A stretch of 64,000 bases of DNA from Noviherbaspirillum aerium (GTDB taxonomy: Bacteria > Pseudomonadota > Gammaproteobacteria > Burkholderiales > Burkholderiaceae_D). Position numbers and translations under genes: made by a program. The stretch is taken from positions 372,001-436,000 of the forward strand of contig NZ_VFAH01000002.1 of NCBI RefSeq assembly GCF_008929045.1, read 5' to 3'. Under the pieces are notes generated by a model, which ran no database searches, was not told the origin of the DNA, and was given only the letters and a program-made list of their open reading frames with translations. Of this stretch, positions 8,984-18,832 are shown piece by piece (positions within the stretch are counted from its first letter, which is position 1; each line of letters begins with the position of its first letter).

Positions 8984-11900
8984 ATGGCCGCCGGCCTCAT
9001 GCCTATGCCTTCTGCCCTTATCCCCGGCTTCATCACTCTCCATGGCAACCGTCTCGAAGACCTGCGCGGCGCCGTCATCGACTGGGTCGGTACGCACCCG
9101 CTGGATCCGCTGGAGCAGGAAATCATCCTGGTGCAATCGAATGGCGTCGCCGAATGGCTGAAGATCGCACTCGCCGGGCAGATGGGTGTGTGCGCGGCCA
9201 CGCGTGTCACCCTGCCGGCCCGCTTCCTGTGGGAAGCCTACCGTGCGGTTCTGGGGAGCGAGGCGATCCCGCCGCGGTCGGCGCTCGATCGCGCTCCGCT
9301 GGTCTGGCGACTGATGCGCCTGCTCCCGCAGGTTGCCGCCAAGCCGGGCTTCGAACCCCTGCGTCGCTTTCTGTCGGATCAGGATCCGGAACGCCGCCTG
9401 CAGCTTGCGCGCCGCTTGTCCGACCTGATGGACCTGTACCAGGTCTACCGGGCCGACTGGCTGGCCGATTGGGAAAACGGACAGGATGTGGTGCGCGGAC
9501 TGAAAGGAGAAACACCGGCACTGGCCGAAGACCAGCGCTGGCAAGCCGCGCTGTGGCGCACGATCATTGAAGAGCTGCCGCCATCCGAGCGGCTTACCGG
9601 CCGCTCCGGCGTGCATCAGCGCTTTGTCGACGCGCTCCAGTCAGGCGCCGCTCCCAAGACACGCCTGCCGTCGCGCGTCATCCTGTTCGGCATCTCCGCG
9701 CTGCCCTACCAGACCATGCAGGCGCTGGCCGCGCTGTCGCAGCAGGTGCAGGTCATCCTCGCGATTCCCAATCCTTGCCAATACTACTGGGGCGACATCA
9801 TCGAAGGCCGCGAGCTCTTCGCCGCCGAACGCCGCCGCCAGACTTTCCGCGACGGCAAGGACCTGTCCTCCGTCCCCTACGAGCAGATGCATTCGCACTG
9901 CAACCCGCTGCTGGCGGCATGGGGAAGGCAGGGCCGCGACTTCATCCGCATGCTCGACGAGTTCGACAACGCCCAGGCCACCGTCGAATCCTTTTCCAAC
10001 CTGCGGCTGGACCTGTTCAGCGAAGGGCCGGGAGACCATCTGCTGGCACAGGTGCAGTCCGCGATTCGCGACATGCTGCCGCCGGACGAACATCCGCAGT
10101 GTCCGCCGGAAGCGGACGACCGCTCGATCGAATTCCATGTCGCCCACAGCGCGCAGCGTGAAGTGGAAATCCTGCACGACGCCCTGCTCGGCATGCTGGC
10201 GCAGTCGCCAAGGACCGGCCTGCGCCCGCGCGACATCGTGGTGATGGTGCCGGACATCGAAAACTTCACCCCCGCGATCCAGTCGGTGTTCGGCCAGTAC
10301 AGCCGCTCGGGCGATCCGCGCCATATTCCCTTCGCCATCGCCGACGTCACCGACCGCGCGCTCAATCCGCTGCCGGCCGCGCTGGAATGGCTGCTGCGCC
10401 TGCCGGAACAGCGCTGCCGCCAGAGCGAGGTGCGCGACCTGCTGGAAGTCCCCGCCATTGCCGCCCGCTTCGGCATCGACGAGAAAGACCTGCCTCGCAT
10501 CGGCCAATGGCTGGACGGCGCCGGCGTGCGCTGGGGGTTGGACCGCGAGCATCGCGAGGCGCTCGGACTGGCGCCGGCCGGTGAACAGAATGCCTGGATC
10601 TTCGGCGTGCGGCGCATGCTGCTCGGCTATGCCAACGGCGCCGACTCAAGCTATGCCGGCATCGAACCCTATGGCGAAGTGGGCGGCCTCGACGCCGCTC
10701 TCGCCGGTTCGCTGGCCAGCTTCGTCGATACCCTGCTCGGATGGCGCAAGCTGCTGGCGCAGCCGGTCCGTCCCAATATCTGGGGCATTCGCGCGCGCGC
10801 CTTGCTGCGCGATTTCTTCGACGTCAAGGAGGAGCAGGACAGGCTGACCTGCGTGCGCCTCGACCAGTCGTTGCAGACCTGGCTGGACGACTGCGCCCAG
10901 GCCGGATTTGACGAGGATGTGCCGCTGGCCGTGCTGCGCGAAGCCTGGATCGGCGCTGCCGACGAGAGTTCGCTCAACCAGCGCTTCGTTTCCGGCGGCG
11001 TCACCTTCTGCACGCTGATGCCGATGCGTGCCGTGCCCTTCCGCGTCGTCTGCCTGCTCGGCATGAACGACGGCGACTATCCGCGCCGCGCCCAGCATGC
11101 CGACTTCGACCTGCTGGCGCAGCCGGGCCTGTCGCGTCCCGGCGACCGTTCGCGGCGCGACGACGACCGCTACCTGATGCTCGAAGCGCTGCTGGCAGCC
11201 CGCGACAAGCTCTATATCAGCTGGGTCGGCCGCGACGTGCGCGACAACAGTCCGCAGCCGGCATCGATCCTGGTTTCGCAGCTGCAGGACTATCTTCGCT
11301 CGGGCTGGGGCATCGACCCGGCCGCGCTGACCACCGAGCATCCCCTGCAGCCGTTCAGCCGCCGCTATTTCGACGGCAGCGGCGTGCGCACCTTCGCCCG
11401 CGAATGGCGCGCCGCGCACAGGAGCGGAGAACTGCAGGCGGCGCGCGATATCCCGCCTTGGAACCCGGGTGCCGACCTGCGCCTCGGCCTCAAGAGCCTG
11501 GCGCGTTTCATCCGCCAGCCGGCGGCGGCCTTCTTCCATGAAAGGCTGGGCGTCTATTTCTCCGAGCATGTGGAAATCGGCCGGGACGATGAGCCCTTCT
11601 TCCTCAACAAGCTCGAGGAATATCAGGTGGTGCGCAGCCTGCTCGACGACAACGGCGCGCAGGAAGCCGCATCGGGCGTCGAGGAACTGCTGCGCGAACG
11701 CGCCGAGCGGCTGGGCAGGAAAGGCATCCTGCCAATCGGCCATGCGGGCAGGCAATGGCAGGACGCCATCGTGCAGACGCTGGTGCCGGTGCGCAGCGTC
11801 TGGGTCGATCTGCGTCGCCAGTATCCGCATCCCGCGCCGCGCCTGCCGGTATCCATCGCTTGCGGCGGCATCCGCCTCGAGGACTGGATCGACAAGCTGC

Positions 11901-12427
11901 ACAGCGACGGCGAGCAGACCGCCTGGCTGGACATCGATCCCGGAAAGGTCCTCGGGAAAATCAAGGGCAAGGACGTGCTGCGGGCCGACAAGCTGATCCA
12001 TGCCTGGCTGCGCCAGCTTGCCGCGGCCGCCGCCGGCTACAGCGTGACCGGCTATATCGTGGCGCGCGACCGGCTGCTGGTGCTGGCGCCGCTGGAACGG
12101 GAAATCTCGCAGCGCACGCTCGAACAGCTCGTCTCGCTGTGGCGCGCCGGCATGGACCGGCCGTTGCCGACGGCCTGCAAGACGGCGCTGCAAATGCTTG
12201 CCGCAGGCGATCCCCGCACCGCTTACGACGGCGGTTTCCAGACCGGTGGCGAAGTGAGCGATGCCTGCCTCGGGCGGCTGTGGCCCTCCTTCGAAGCGCT
12301 TTCCGCCGAACCCGACTGGCAGGATTGCAGCCAGCGCCTCTATGGCCCCTTGCATGAATGGGTCGTCAGCGGCGTCGCCGATTTTCCGCTGGACGCGGTG
12401 CCGGCGCAGAAACAGGAGGCCGCATGA
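8984..12427 (+). CDS. recC: Exodeoxyribonuclease V subunit gamma (RecC)
   Basis: The 1147-aa product is the size expected of RecC (about 1120 in E. coli). Recognisable blocks are the opening LHGNRLEDLRGAVIDW and LEQEIILVQSNGVAEWLKIA, then RVILFGISALPYQTMQALAA, EREVEIL-type and FCTLMPMRAVPFRVVCLLGM, followed by DDRYLMLEALLAARDKLYI. RecC is the non-catalytic scaffold of RecBCD that splits the duplex and reads the Chi sequence; it has helicase-like and nuclease-like folds without active sites. ATG 8984 is the longest start; ATGs at 8999 and 9005 are alternatives since no strong RBS decides. The 3' end overlaps recB as ATGA, so recC-recB-recD is one transcription unit. Confidence 0.97.
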   Translation: MAAGLMPMPSALIPGFITLHGNRLEDLRGAVIDWVGTHPLDPLEQEIILVQSNGVAEWLKIALAGQMGVCAATRVTLPARFLWEAYRAVLGSEAIPPRSALDRAPLVWRLMRLLPQVAAKPGFEPLRRFLSDQDPERRLQLARRLSDLMDLYQVYRADWLADWENGQDVVRGLKGETPALAEDQRWQAALWRTIIEELPPSERLTGRSGVHQRFVDALQSGAAPKTRLPSRVILFGISALPYQTMQALAALSQQVQVILAIPNPCQYYWGDIIEGRELFAAERRRQTFRDGKDLSSVPYEQMHSHCNPLLAAWGRQGRDFIRMLDEFDNAQATVESFSNLRLDLFSEGPGDHLLAQVQSAIRDMLPPDEHPQCPPEADDRSIEFHVAHSAQREVEILHDALLGMLAQSPRTGLRPRDIVVMVPDIENFTPAIQSVFGQYSRSGDPRHIPFAIADVTDRALNPLPAALEWLLRLPEQRCRQSEVRDLLEVPAIAARFGIDEKDLPRIGQWLDGAGVRWGLDREHREALGLAPAGEQNAWIFGVRRMLLGYANGADSSYAGIEPYGEVGGLDAALAGSLASFVDTLLGWRKLLAQPVRPNIWGIRARALLRDFFDVKEEQDRLTCVRLDQSLQTWLDDCAQAGFDEDVPLAVLREAWIGAADESSLNQRFVSGGVTFCTLMPMRAVPFRVVCLLGMNDGDYPRRAQHADFDLLAQPGLSRPGDRSRRDDDRYLMLEALLAARDKLYISWVGRDVRDNSPQPASILVSQLQDYLRSGWGIDPAALTTEHPLQPFSRRYFDGSGVRTFAREWRAAHRSGELQAARDIPPWNPGADLRLGLKSLARFIRQPAAAFFHERLGVYFSEHVEIGRDDEPFFLNKLEEYQVVRSLLDDNGAQEAASGVEELLRERAERLGRKGILPIGHAGRQWQDAIVQTLVPVRSVWVDLRRQYPHPAPRLPVSIACGGIRLEDWIDKLHSDGEQTAWLDIDPGKVLGKIKGKDVLRADKLIHAWLRQLAAAAAGYSVTGYIVARDRLLVLAPLEREISQRTLEQLVSLWRAGMDRPLPTACKTALQMLAAGDPRTAYDGGFQTGGEVSDACLGRLWPSFEALSAEPDWQDCSQRLYGPLHEWVVSGVADFPLDAVPAQKQEAA

Positions 12428-15400
12428 GCCAGTTGCTTGACCCCATCGATTTTCCCCTGCACGGCGCGCGCCTGATCGAGGCCAGCGCCGGCACCGGCAA
12501 GACCTGGACCATCGCCGCGCTGTACGTGCGGCTGGTGCTCGGCCATGGCGGCGAATGCGGGTTCAGCAAGCCGCTGCAGCCATCGGAAATCCTGGTCATG
12601 ACCTTCACCCGCGCCGCCACGCGCGAACTGTCGGACCGCATCCGGGCCCGCCTGGTGGAAGCCGCCGCCTTCTTCCGCGGCGAGCATGTGGCCGAAGACG
12701 ACTTCCTGCTGCAGCTTGCCGACTGCTATCCGGAACAGGCAATGCGCGAACAGGCGGCACGGCGACTGATGCTGGCCGCCGAGGCGATGGATGAATCGGC
12801 GGTCTTCACCATTGATGCATGGTGCCAGCGCATGCTGCGCGAGCATGCGTTCGACAGCGGCTGCCTGTTTGACGAAGAACTCATCAGCAGCGAACGCCAG
12901 CTGAAGAAGGACGCGGTGCGCGACTACTGGCGGCATCATGTCTATTCGCTCGACCGTGCCGCGCTGGCAGCGGTGCAGCAGTGCTGGATGGATCTCGACG
13001 CCTTTGAAAACGCACTGGGCAGCCTGGTGGAGCGCGCTCACCTTCTGGAATGCGCACAGCAGGAAACCCTGTCGGCGATGCTGGCCCGCATCGAGCAGGA
13101 AAACCGGCGCTGCGCCGACCAGCTGCGCAAGGGCTGGGCCGGCAAGGCCGCCGCGCTACAGGCATGGCTGGCGGACAATCGCGGCGCGATCAGCGGCACC
13201 AAGCTGCAGCCCGGCACGGCGGCGGCATTCTTCGAAGCCCTGCATGAATGGGCGGCAAGCGACAAGCTGGTGAAACCGCGCCCGGAGTTCTTCAAGGGCG
13301 CGCCGAAAATGGTCCCCGCCGCGCTGCAGGCCGCCTTCAACAAGGGCAAGAACGTGGAGCTGCCGGCGGAATGCGCCGAGCTGGAGGGCCTGCTCGACGC
13401 ATTGAACGCGATCACGCCCCTGGAACATGCGCTGCTCACGCATTCGGCGGTGACGATCGCGAAACGCATGGCGGAACTGAAGCAGCGCAGCCGCCAGTTC
13501 GGCTTCGCCGACATGCTGTCGCGCCTCAAGAGCGCGCTCCATGGCGACAACGGCGAGGCGCTGCGCAAGCGCATCATCACCCAGTATCCGGTGGCCCTGA
13601 TCGATGAATTCCAGGACACCTCGCCCGACCAGTACCGCATCTTCGACGCGCTGTACCGGGTCGGAGAGGAGAATGCCTCGCTTGCCCTGTTCATGATCGG
13701 CGATCCCAAGCAGGCGATCTACGGCTTCCGCGGCGCCGACATCCACAGCTATCTGGCCGCACGGCGCGCGACCGAAGGGCGCCACTTCAGGCTGACGCGG
13801 AATTTCCGATCAACCGAAGGCGTGGTGCGCGCAGTCAATCATCTCTTCCTGCATGCGGAAGGCAGCGACGCGGCTTCCGGCCATCCGCGCGGCGCGTTCG
13901 GCTTCCGTGACAGCGGCATCAATCCGCTCCCTTTCGAGGAAGTCACCGCGCACGGCCGCAAGGAATGCCTGGTCGCCGACGGCAAGGGCATTGCCGCGCT
14001 GACGATCTGGTCGAACGAAAACGACGGCCTGGTGCAGGAAACCTACCGTACCGGCTTCGCCGCCCAGTGCGCGGAGAAAATCGCCACGCTGCTCGGCAAC
14101 CCGGGCGTGGGCTTCAGTTCCGATGCGGGCTTCGAGCGTCTGCGTCCCGCCGACATTGCCATCCTCGTGCGCGACCGCTATGAAGCCGAAGCGATCAGGG
14201 CCGAGCTCGAGCGCCGGCGCGTGCCGAGCGTCTATCTGTCGGACAAGGATTCCGTGTTCGACAGCGAGGAAGCCGCCGACGTGCTGCGCTGGATGCATGC
14301 GGTCTCCAATCCGCTTGACGGCGCCCTCGGGCGCGCCGCCTATGCGACGCGCACCGTCGGTTTCAGCCTGCCGCTGCTGGCCGAGATCGCCGCCGACGAT
14401 GCGCGCTGGGATGCCTGCATCGAACAGCTCAAGGCATGGCGGCTGGTATGGCAGCGGCATGGCGTGCTGGCCATGCTGCGCCAGCTGATACACGACTTGG
14501 ACATTCCCGCCCGACTGCTGCAGGAAGCCAGCGGCGAGCGCCGCCTCACCAACCTGCTGCATCTTGCCGAGCTGCTGCAGAAGGCCGGCACCCGCCTCGA
14601 CGGCGAACAGGCGCTGATCCGCTGGCTGGCGGCGCAGATCGAAGGCGAAGGCGAATCCGACGATGAACGCATCCTGCGGCTGGAAAGCGATGACCAGCTG
14701 GTGAAAATCGTGACCGTCTACAAATCCAAGGGGCTGGAGTATCCGCTGGTGTTCCTGCCGTTCGCGGTATCGGCGCGGCGCATCGCCAAGGGCCGCAGCC
14801 GCTTCCTGGAAATCGCGGAGCGCAGCGGCACGCGGCGCATCGACTTTGCGCTGGCGGCCGAAACCATCGCGCTGGCAGACCAGTCCCGCCTGGAAGAGGA
14901 ACTGCGCCTGTTCTACGTGGCATTGACGCGGGCACGGCATGCATTGTGGATGGGAGTGGCGTCGCTGGACGGCGCCTTCCATCATTGTGCGTTCGGCTAT
15001 CTGCTCGCCGGCGGCAATCCGGTGGTCGCGGCGGCGCTGACCCAGACCATGCGCGATGCCTGCGCGTCATGCGCGCATATCGACATCGAGGTCATCAACA
15101 CCGAGGAAATCGGCTGCACCACGCTTGCGCGCGACGAGCAGCAGGCGGCGCTGGGCGAGGCTGCCGAGTTCGACGCGCAATTCGAGCGCGGCTGGTCGGT
15201 ATCGAGCTATACCTCGATCACCCGCGATCTCGGCCCGGCGCCAGCGCTGGCCACTACCGCCGCACCCGGCACCCCGGCCGAAGACAAGCTGCTGGAGGAC
15301 GACGACGTGCAGCCGTTGCCGTCGCTTCCGGCGCTGCATCGGCGCGACGGACCCTGGCACCGCTTCCCGCGCGGCTCGCTTCCCGGGCAGTTCCTGCATG

Positions 15401-16083
15401 CCCAGCTGGAGTGGCTGGCCGGCGAAGGCTTCGCCGCCGCAAACGAGGCCGATTTCGCCACCCGGCTGGCCGCGCGCTGCGAGCGCGCCGGATGGGGAAA
15501 TCACCAGGAAGACACCATCGAATGGGTGATTGCCGCATGCACCACCGAGCTGCCGCCGCTGCGGGCCGCGTTGTCCGATCTGGCCAGGACCATTCCGGAA
15601 ATGGAATTCTGGGTGCCGCTGGAGCGTGTGGGCAGCCGCGACATCGATCTGCTGTGCCGCACCCATCTTCTGCCTGGGGAAGACCGGCCGGCGCTGGCCG
15701 AACGCCAGCTGCAGGGCATGCTGCGCGGCTTCCAGGACCTGGTGTTCGAGCATGACGGCCGCTACTGGGTCATGGATTACAAGTCCAACCAGCTGGCCGG
15801 CGACGATGCCGGCTACCACCGGGATGCGCTGGCCAAGGCCGTGGTCGCCAACCGCTACGACGTGCAGGGGACAATCTACCTGCTGGCGCTGCACAGGCTG
15901 CTCAAGAGCCGGCTCGGCGCCGATTACGATCCCGCGGAAAAGCTGGGCGGCGTGGTGTTCTTTTTCCTGCGCGGCATCAACAATGGCCAGACGCGCGGCT
16001 GCCACCACATGCCGGCCGATGCCGCGCTGCTGGATGAACTGGAAGCGCTGCTGGCCGAAGACAAAGAGGAAACATGGGCATGA
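12424..16083 (+). CDS. recB: Exodeoxyribonuclease V subunit beta (RecB helicase-nuclease)
   Basis: A 1219-aa SF1A helicase with C-terminal nuclease. Walker A is ASAGTGKT at residues 20-27; motif Ia MTFTRAATREL follows; Walker B / motif II is ALIDEFQDTSPDQ near 391; motif III FMIGDPKQAIYGFRGAD and motifs V-VI (KSKGLEYPLVFLP, LFYVALTRARHALW) are present. The RecB nuclease site is intact near 1105-1122 (GFQDLVFEHDGRYWVMDYKS), with the D and DYK metal/catalytic residues. With RecC and RecD it unwinds and degrades DNA from double-strand ends and loads RecA at Chi. The start overlaps the recC stop (ATGA), preceded by AGGAGG. Confidence 0.98.
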   Translation: MSQLLDPIDFPLHGARLIEASAGTGKTWTIAALYVRLVLGHGGECGFSKPLQPSEILVMTFTRAATRELSDRIRARLVEAAAFFRGEHVAEDDFLLQLADCYPEQAMREQAARRLMLAAEAMDESAVFTIDAWCQRMLREHAFDSGCLFDEELISSERQLKKDAVRDYWRHHVYSLDRAALAAVQQCWMDLDAFENALGSLVERAHLLECAQQETLSAMLARIEQENRRCADQLRKGWAGKAAALQAWLADNRGAISGTKLQPGTAAAFFEALHEWAASDKLVKPRPEFFKGAPKMVPAALQAAFNKGKNVELPAECAELEGLLDALNAITPLEHALLTHSAVTIAKRMAELKQRSRQFGFADMLSRLKSALHGDNGEALRKRIITQYPVALIDEFQDTSPDQYRIFDALYRVGEENASLALFMIGDPKQAIYGFRGADIHSYLAARRATEGRHFRLTRNFRSTEGVVRAVNHLFLHAEGSDAASGHPRGAFGFRDSGINPLPFEEVTAHGRKECLVADGKGIAALTIWSNENDGLVQETYRTGFAAQCAEKIATLLGNPGVGFSSDAGFERLRPADIAILVRDRYEAEAIRAELERRRVPSVYLSDKDSVFDSEEAADVLRWMHAVSNPLDGALGRAAYATRTVGFSLPLLAEIAADDARWDACIEQLKAWRLVWQRHGVLAMLRQLIHDLDIPARLLQEASGERRLTNLLHLAELLQKAGTRLDGEQALIRWLAAQIEGEGESDDERILRLESDDQLVKIVTVYKSKGLEYPLVFLPFAVSARRIAKGRSRFLEIAERSGTRRIDFALAAETIALADQSRLEEELRLFYVALTRARHALWMGVASLDGAFHHCAFGYLLAGGNPVVAAALTQTMRDACASCAHIDIEVINTEEIGCTTLARDEQQAALGEAAEFDAQFERGWSVSSYTSITRDLGPAPALATTAAPGTPAEDKLLEDDDVQPLPSLPALHRRDGPWHRFPRGSLPGQFLHAQLEWLAGEGFAAANEADFATRLAARCERAGWGNHQEDTIEWVIAACTTELPPLRAALSDLARTIPEMEFWVPLERVGSRDIDLLCRTHLLPGEDRPALAERQLQGMLRGFQDLVFEHDGRYWVMDYKSNQLAGDDAGYHRDALAKAVVANRYDVQGTIYLLALHRLLKSRLGADYDPAEKLGGVVFFFLRGINNGQTRGCHHMPADAALLDELEALLAEDKEETWA

Positions 16084-18119
16084 TCGACAGCACCGCATTG
16101 TTCGGGCAGTTCGAGACATTCGTCGCGGAAGGCCTGCTGCAAAGGCTGGGATGCGCGTTCGCGCGCTTCATCGATACGCTCGGCCGCACGCCGCCGCCGG
16201 TCACCCTGGCATGCGCCGTGCTGTCGGAACTGGAAACGCGCGGCCACAGCTGCCTTTTTCTTTCCGACCTGGTGACTTCGCCGTGCGCGCTGCTGGGCTG
16301 GCCGCCGGAACAATGGCAAGGCTTGTGCGATGCCGCCGGCGGCGTGCCGGATTCGGCCGCCGCCTGGCAGCTGGCGCTGGCGGCCTGCGATCATGTCTGG
16401 GTAACCGGCAGCGCCGACCGCGGACAGCCGCTGGTGCTCGAGGGCGAACGTCTTTACCTGCGCCGCTACTGGCGCAATGAAACCCTGGTCGCGACCGCGG
16501 TGGCCGGCCGCGCGGCACGCCGGCGCGACATCGACGTGCAAGCCGTGCGCACCTGGCTGGACCGGCTGTTCGATGCCGGCGCCGGCGGCGAAGGCGATCC
16601 GGACTGGCAGAAGATGGCCTGCGCCATCGCGGCGCGCAGCCACCTGGCCATCATCACGGGCGGACCCGGCACGGGCAAGACCTATACCGTGGCCCGCCTG
16701 CTGGCCTTGCTGTACGCGCTCGCCGACAAACCCGAAGCCATGCGCGTGGCCCTGACCGCGCCGACCGGCAAGGCCGCGACCCGGCTCAAGCAGTCGATCG
16801 ATGCCGCGCTCGCGGACCTCGACGGCAAGGCCGGCGACATGCCGCTACCTCTTCCTGCCGGCATCGGCGCGGCCAGCACGCTGCACAGCCTGCTGGGAGC
16901 CCGGCCCGATACCAGGGCGTTCCGCCATCACGCCGGCAATCCGCTCGACATCGATGTGCTGATCGTCGATGAAGCCTCGATGGTGCACCTGGAGATGATG
17001 GCCGCATTGCTCGACGCGGTGCCCGCGCATGCGGTCGTCATCCTCCTCGGCGACAAGGACCAGCTGGCTTCGGTCGAAGCCGGCGCGGTGCTCGGCGACC
17101 TGTGCGCCGAGGCCGAGCATGGCAACTACCTGCAGGAGACCGCCGACTATATCGCCGCGGCCTGCGGCGAGAGGCTGCCGGCGGCAATGGTCAGGGGCGG
17201 CGACATCCTGTCCCAGCAAACGGTCATGCTGCGCAAGAGCCGGCGTTTCGGCGGCCCGGTCGGCGTGCTGGCAACCGCCATCAACCGCGGCGATGCCATC
17301 GAATCTTCCGCCTGCCTGCGGCGCGCCGAAGGCAGGGTGTTATCGTGGATCGATGCGGCGCGCCAGACCGATCTGCTGCAGCTGGCGCTGGAAGGACGGG
17401 CCGGCGCGGAAGGCGGCTATCACGCCTATCTGCATTTGCTGAAAAGGGAGCCCAGGGGCGACAGGGAAGCGCACGCGGCCTGGGCTCACGAGGTGCTGAA
17501 GGCCTTCGAAGGCTTCCGCCTGCTGTGCGCGGTGCGTGAAGGCGAATGGGGTGTGAACGGCATCAACGAAGCGGTCGAAAAACATTTCGATGCCAAGGGC
17601 CTGATCCGCCGCCGCGGCGAATGGTATGTCGGCAGGCCGGTCATGATCACCCGCAATGACGGCGCGCTCGGCTTGTCGAACGGCGATATCGGCATCGCCC
17701 TTCCCGATCCCGACCGCCCGGAGGCGCTGCGCGTCTATCTGCTCGATGGCAAAGGCGTGGCCGGCGTGCTGCCGAGCCGGCTGCCGCAGGTGGAAACCGC
17801 CTACGCCACCACGGTGCACAAGGCCCAGGGTTCGGAGTTTGCGCATGCGGTGATGGTGCTGCCGCCAGAAGCCGGACCGGTCGTCACGCGGGAGCTGGTG
17901 TATACCGGCATTACCCGCGCCAAGCAGCATTTCACGCTGGTATCACCGAATGCGGCGGTGCTGGACGGCGCCGTCGGACGGCAGACGAGGCGCATGACCG
18001 GCTTGCGCATGATGCTCAAGACGCAGGCGCTGCCCGCTCCTGTCACTGCCGCACCGCGCAAGCGTTCGCGCGCCTTGCGTGTCAGCCCGCCGGGACAGGG
18101 CGAATTCGATTTCGGTTGA
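16080..18119 (+). CDS. recD: Exodeoxyribonuclease V subunit alpha (RecD helicase)
   Basis: A 679-aa SF1B helicase of the RecBCD complex. Walker A GGPGTGKT lies near residue 194, Walker B IVDEASMV near 295, GDKDQLASVEAGAVLGD (motif III) follows, and motifs V and VI are TVHKAQGSEFAHAV near 578 and LVYTGITRAKQHF near 606. It is the 5'-to-3' motor of the complex. ATG 16080 overlaps the recB stop as ATGA with AGAGGA nine bases upstream; ATG 16074 in the same frame is only three bases from that RBS, so 16080 is preferred. The last of the three-gene operon, it ends against a shared hairpin and the convergent HU gene. Confidence 0.97.
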   Translation: MIDSTALFGQFETFVAEGLLQRLGCAFARFIDTLGRTPPPVTLACAVLSELETRGHSCLFLSDLVTSPCALLGWPPEQWQGLCDAAGGVPDSAAAWQLALAACDHVWVTGSADRGQPLVLEGERLYLRRYWRNETLVATAVAGRAARRRDIDVQAVRTWLDRLFDAGAGGEGDPDWQKMACAIAARSHLAIITGGPGTGKTYTVARLLALLYALADKPEAMRVALTAPTGKAATRLKQSIDAALADLDGKAGDMPLPLPAGIGAASTLHSLLGARPDTRAFRHHAGNPLDIDVLIVDEASMVHLEMMAALLDAVPAHAVVILLGDKDQLASVEAGAVLGDLCAEAEHGNYLQETADYIAAACGERLPAAMVRGGDILSQQTVMLRKSRRFGGPVGVLATAINRGDAIESSACLRRAEGRVLSWIDAARQTDLLQLALEGRAGAEGGYHAYLHLLKREPRGDREAHAAWAHEVLKAFEGFRLLCAVREGEWGVNGINEAVEKHFDAKGLIRRRGEWYVGRPVMITRNDGALGLSNGDIGIALPDPDRPEALRVYLLDGKGVAGVLPSRLPQVETAYATTVHKAQGSEFAHAVMVLPPEAGPVVTRELVYTGITRAKQHFTLVSPNAAVLDGAVGRQTRRMTGLRMMLKTQALPAPVTAAPRKRSRALRVSPPGQGEFDFG

Positions 18120-18195
18120 GATTCCCGCTGAAGCCTGCGTGCCTGCGTACCTGCGTACCAGAGGGGCAGCGCGGAAACGCCAGGGTAAACGCAAC

Positions 18196-18229
18196 GGGGC
18201 GGAAGGAAAGCTGTCTTTCCTTCCGCCCC
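18196..18229 (-). terminator. Strong hairpin between recD and hupB
   Basis: A perfect 15-bp stem (GGGGCGGAAGGAAAG / CTTTCCTTCCGCCCC, loop CTGT) separates the convergent ends of recD and the HU gene. Neither flank has a long T-run, but the stem is strong enough to end both transcripts. Confidence 0.75.
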
Positions 18230-18258
18230 GTCTTGATCGGACTGCTGTCGCGGGCCGA

Positions 18259-18549
18259 TTACTTGGCGACCTTGACCTTGGCGACCAGTTCCTTCAGGGC
18301 CGGCGCGGCCTTGAAGCGAACATTCTTGGAAGCCTTGATCTTGATCGTTTCGCCTGTCGCCGGGTTGCGGCCGGTACGTGCTGCGCGCTGGGACACGGTG
18401 AAGGTGCCGAGATCAGGGAAGGAGAAACGGCCTTCCTTCTTCAGGTCAGCGCCCACGAAGCCGAATACCTGCTCGACGATTTCCTTGGCTTTCACCTTGG
18501 TCAGTTCGTGTTCGGCTGCGACGGTGTCGATGATTTCGCTTTTGTTCAA
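18259..18549 (-). CDS. hupB: DNA-binding protein HU (beta type)
   Basis: A 96-aa HU/IHF-family nucleoid protein. The N-terminal dimerisation helices begin MNKSEIIDTVAAEHELTK, the beta arm carries GRNPATGETIKI (the conserved RNP-x-TG tip that inserts into the minor groove), and the protein ends in a Lys-rich tail (LKELVAKVKVAK). It compacts and bends DNA without sequence specificity. To give the canonical MNKS start the initiation codon must be TTG at 18549-18547, with CGGAG eight bases upstream; no ATG lies in a suitable place. The gene is monocistronic, with hairpin 18196-18229 downstream. Confidence 0.96.
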   Translation of the reverse strand: MNKSEIIDTVAAEHELTKVKAKEIVEQVFGFVGADLKKEGRFSFPDLGTFTVSQRAARTGRNPATGETIKIKASKNVRFKAAPALKELVAKVKVAK

Positions 18550-18832
18550 TTCAATCTCCGATGATGCATCTGTTGTTTAGCTGTGGTGTGAGGCGTTACC
18601 GCCCGTCGTGGATAGTACTAAACCGGTGCCCGTAGTCAAGCCCCACGCGAGGGAAAACACCGCTTCGCCACATTCTTTGCACTGCAGCAGACACTTTGTT
18701 CATCTGCCCGGCAGGCAGACATGGCCGATTTCGGGCAATTGGTCAGGCCATCGGATGAAAATCAAGCGGCCCTCGACGGCCCGCGGCGGCCTTCAAGAAC
18801 CTAGGAGAGAACAACCGCGGACCGCAAGCAGA

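Noticed and set aside
10646-12355. A 569-codon minus-strand frame opposite recC
   Set aside because: Shadow of recC; no RBS or known domain.
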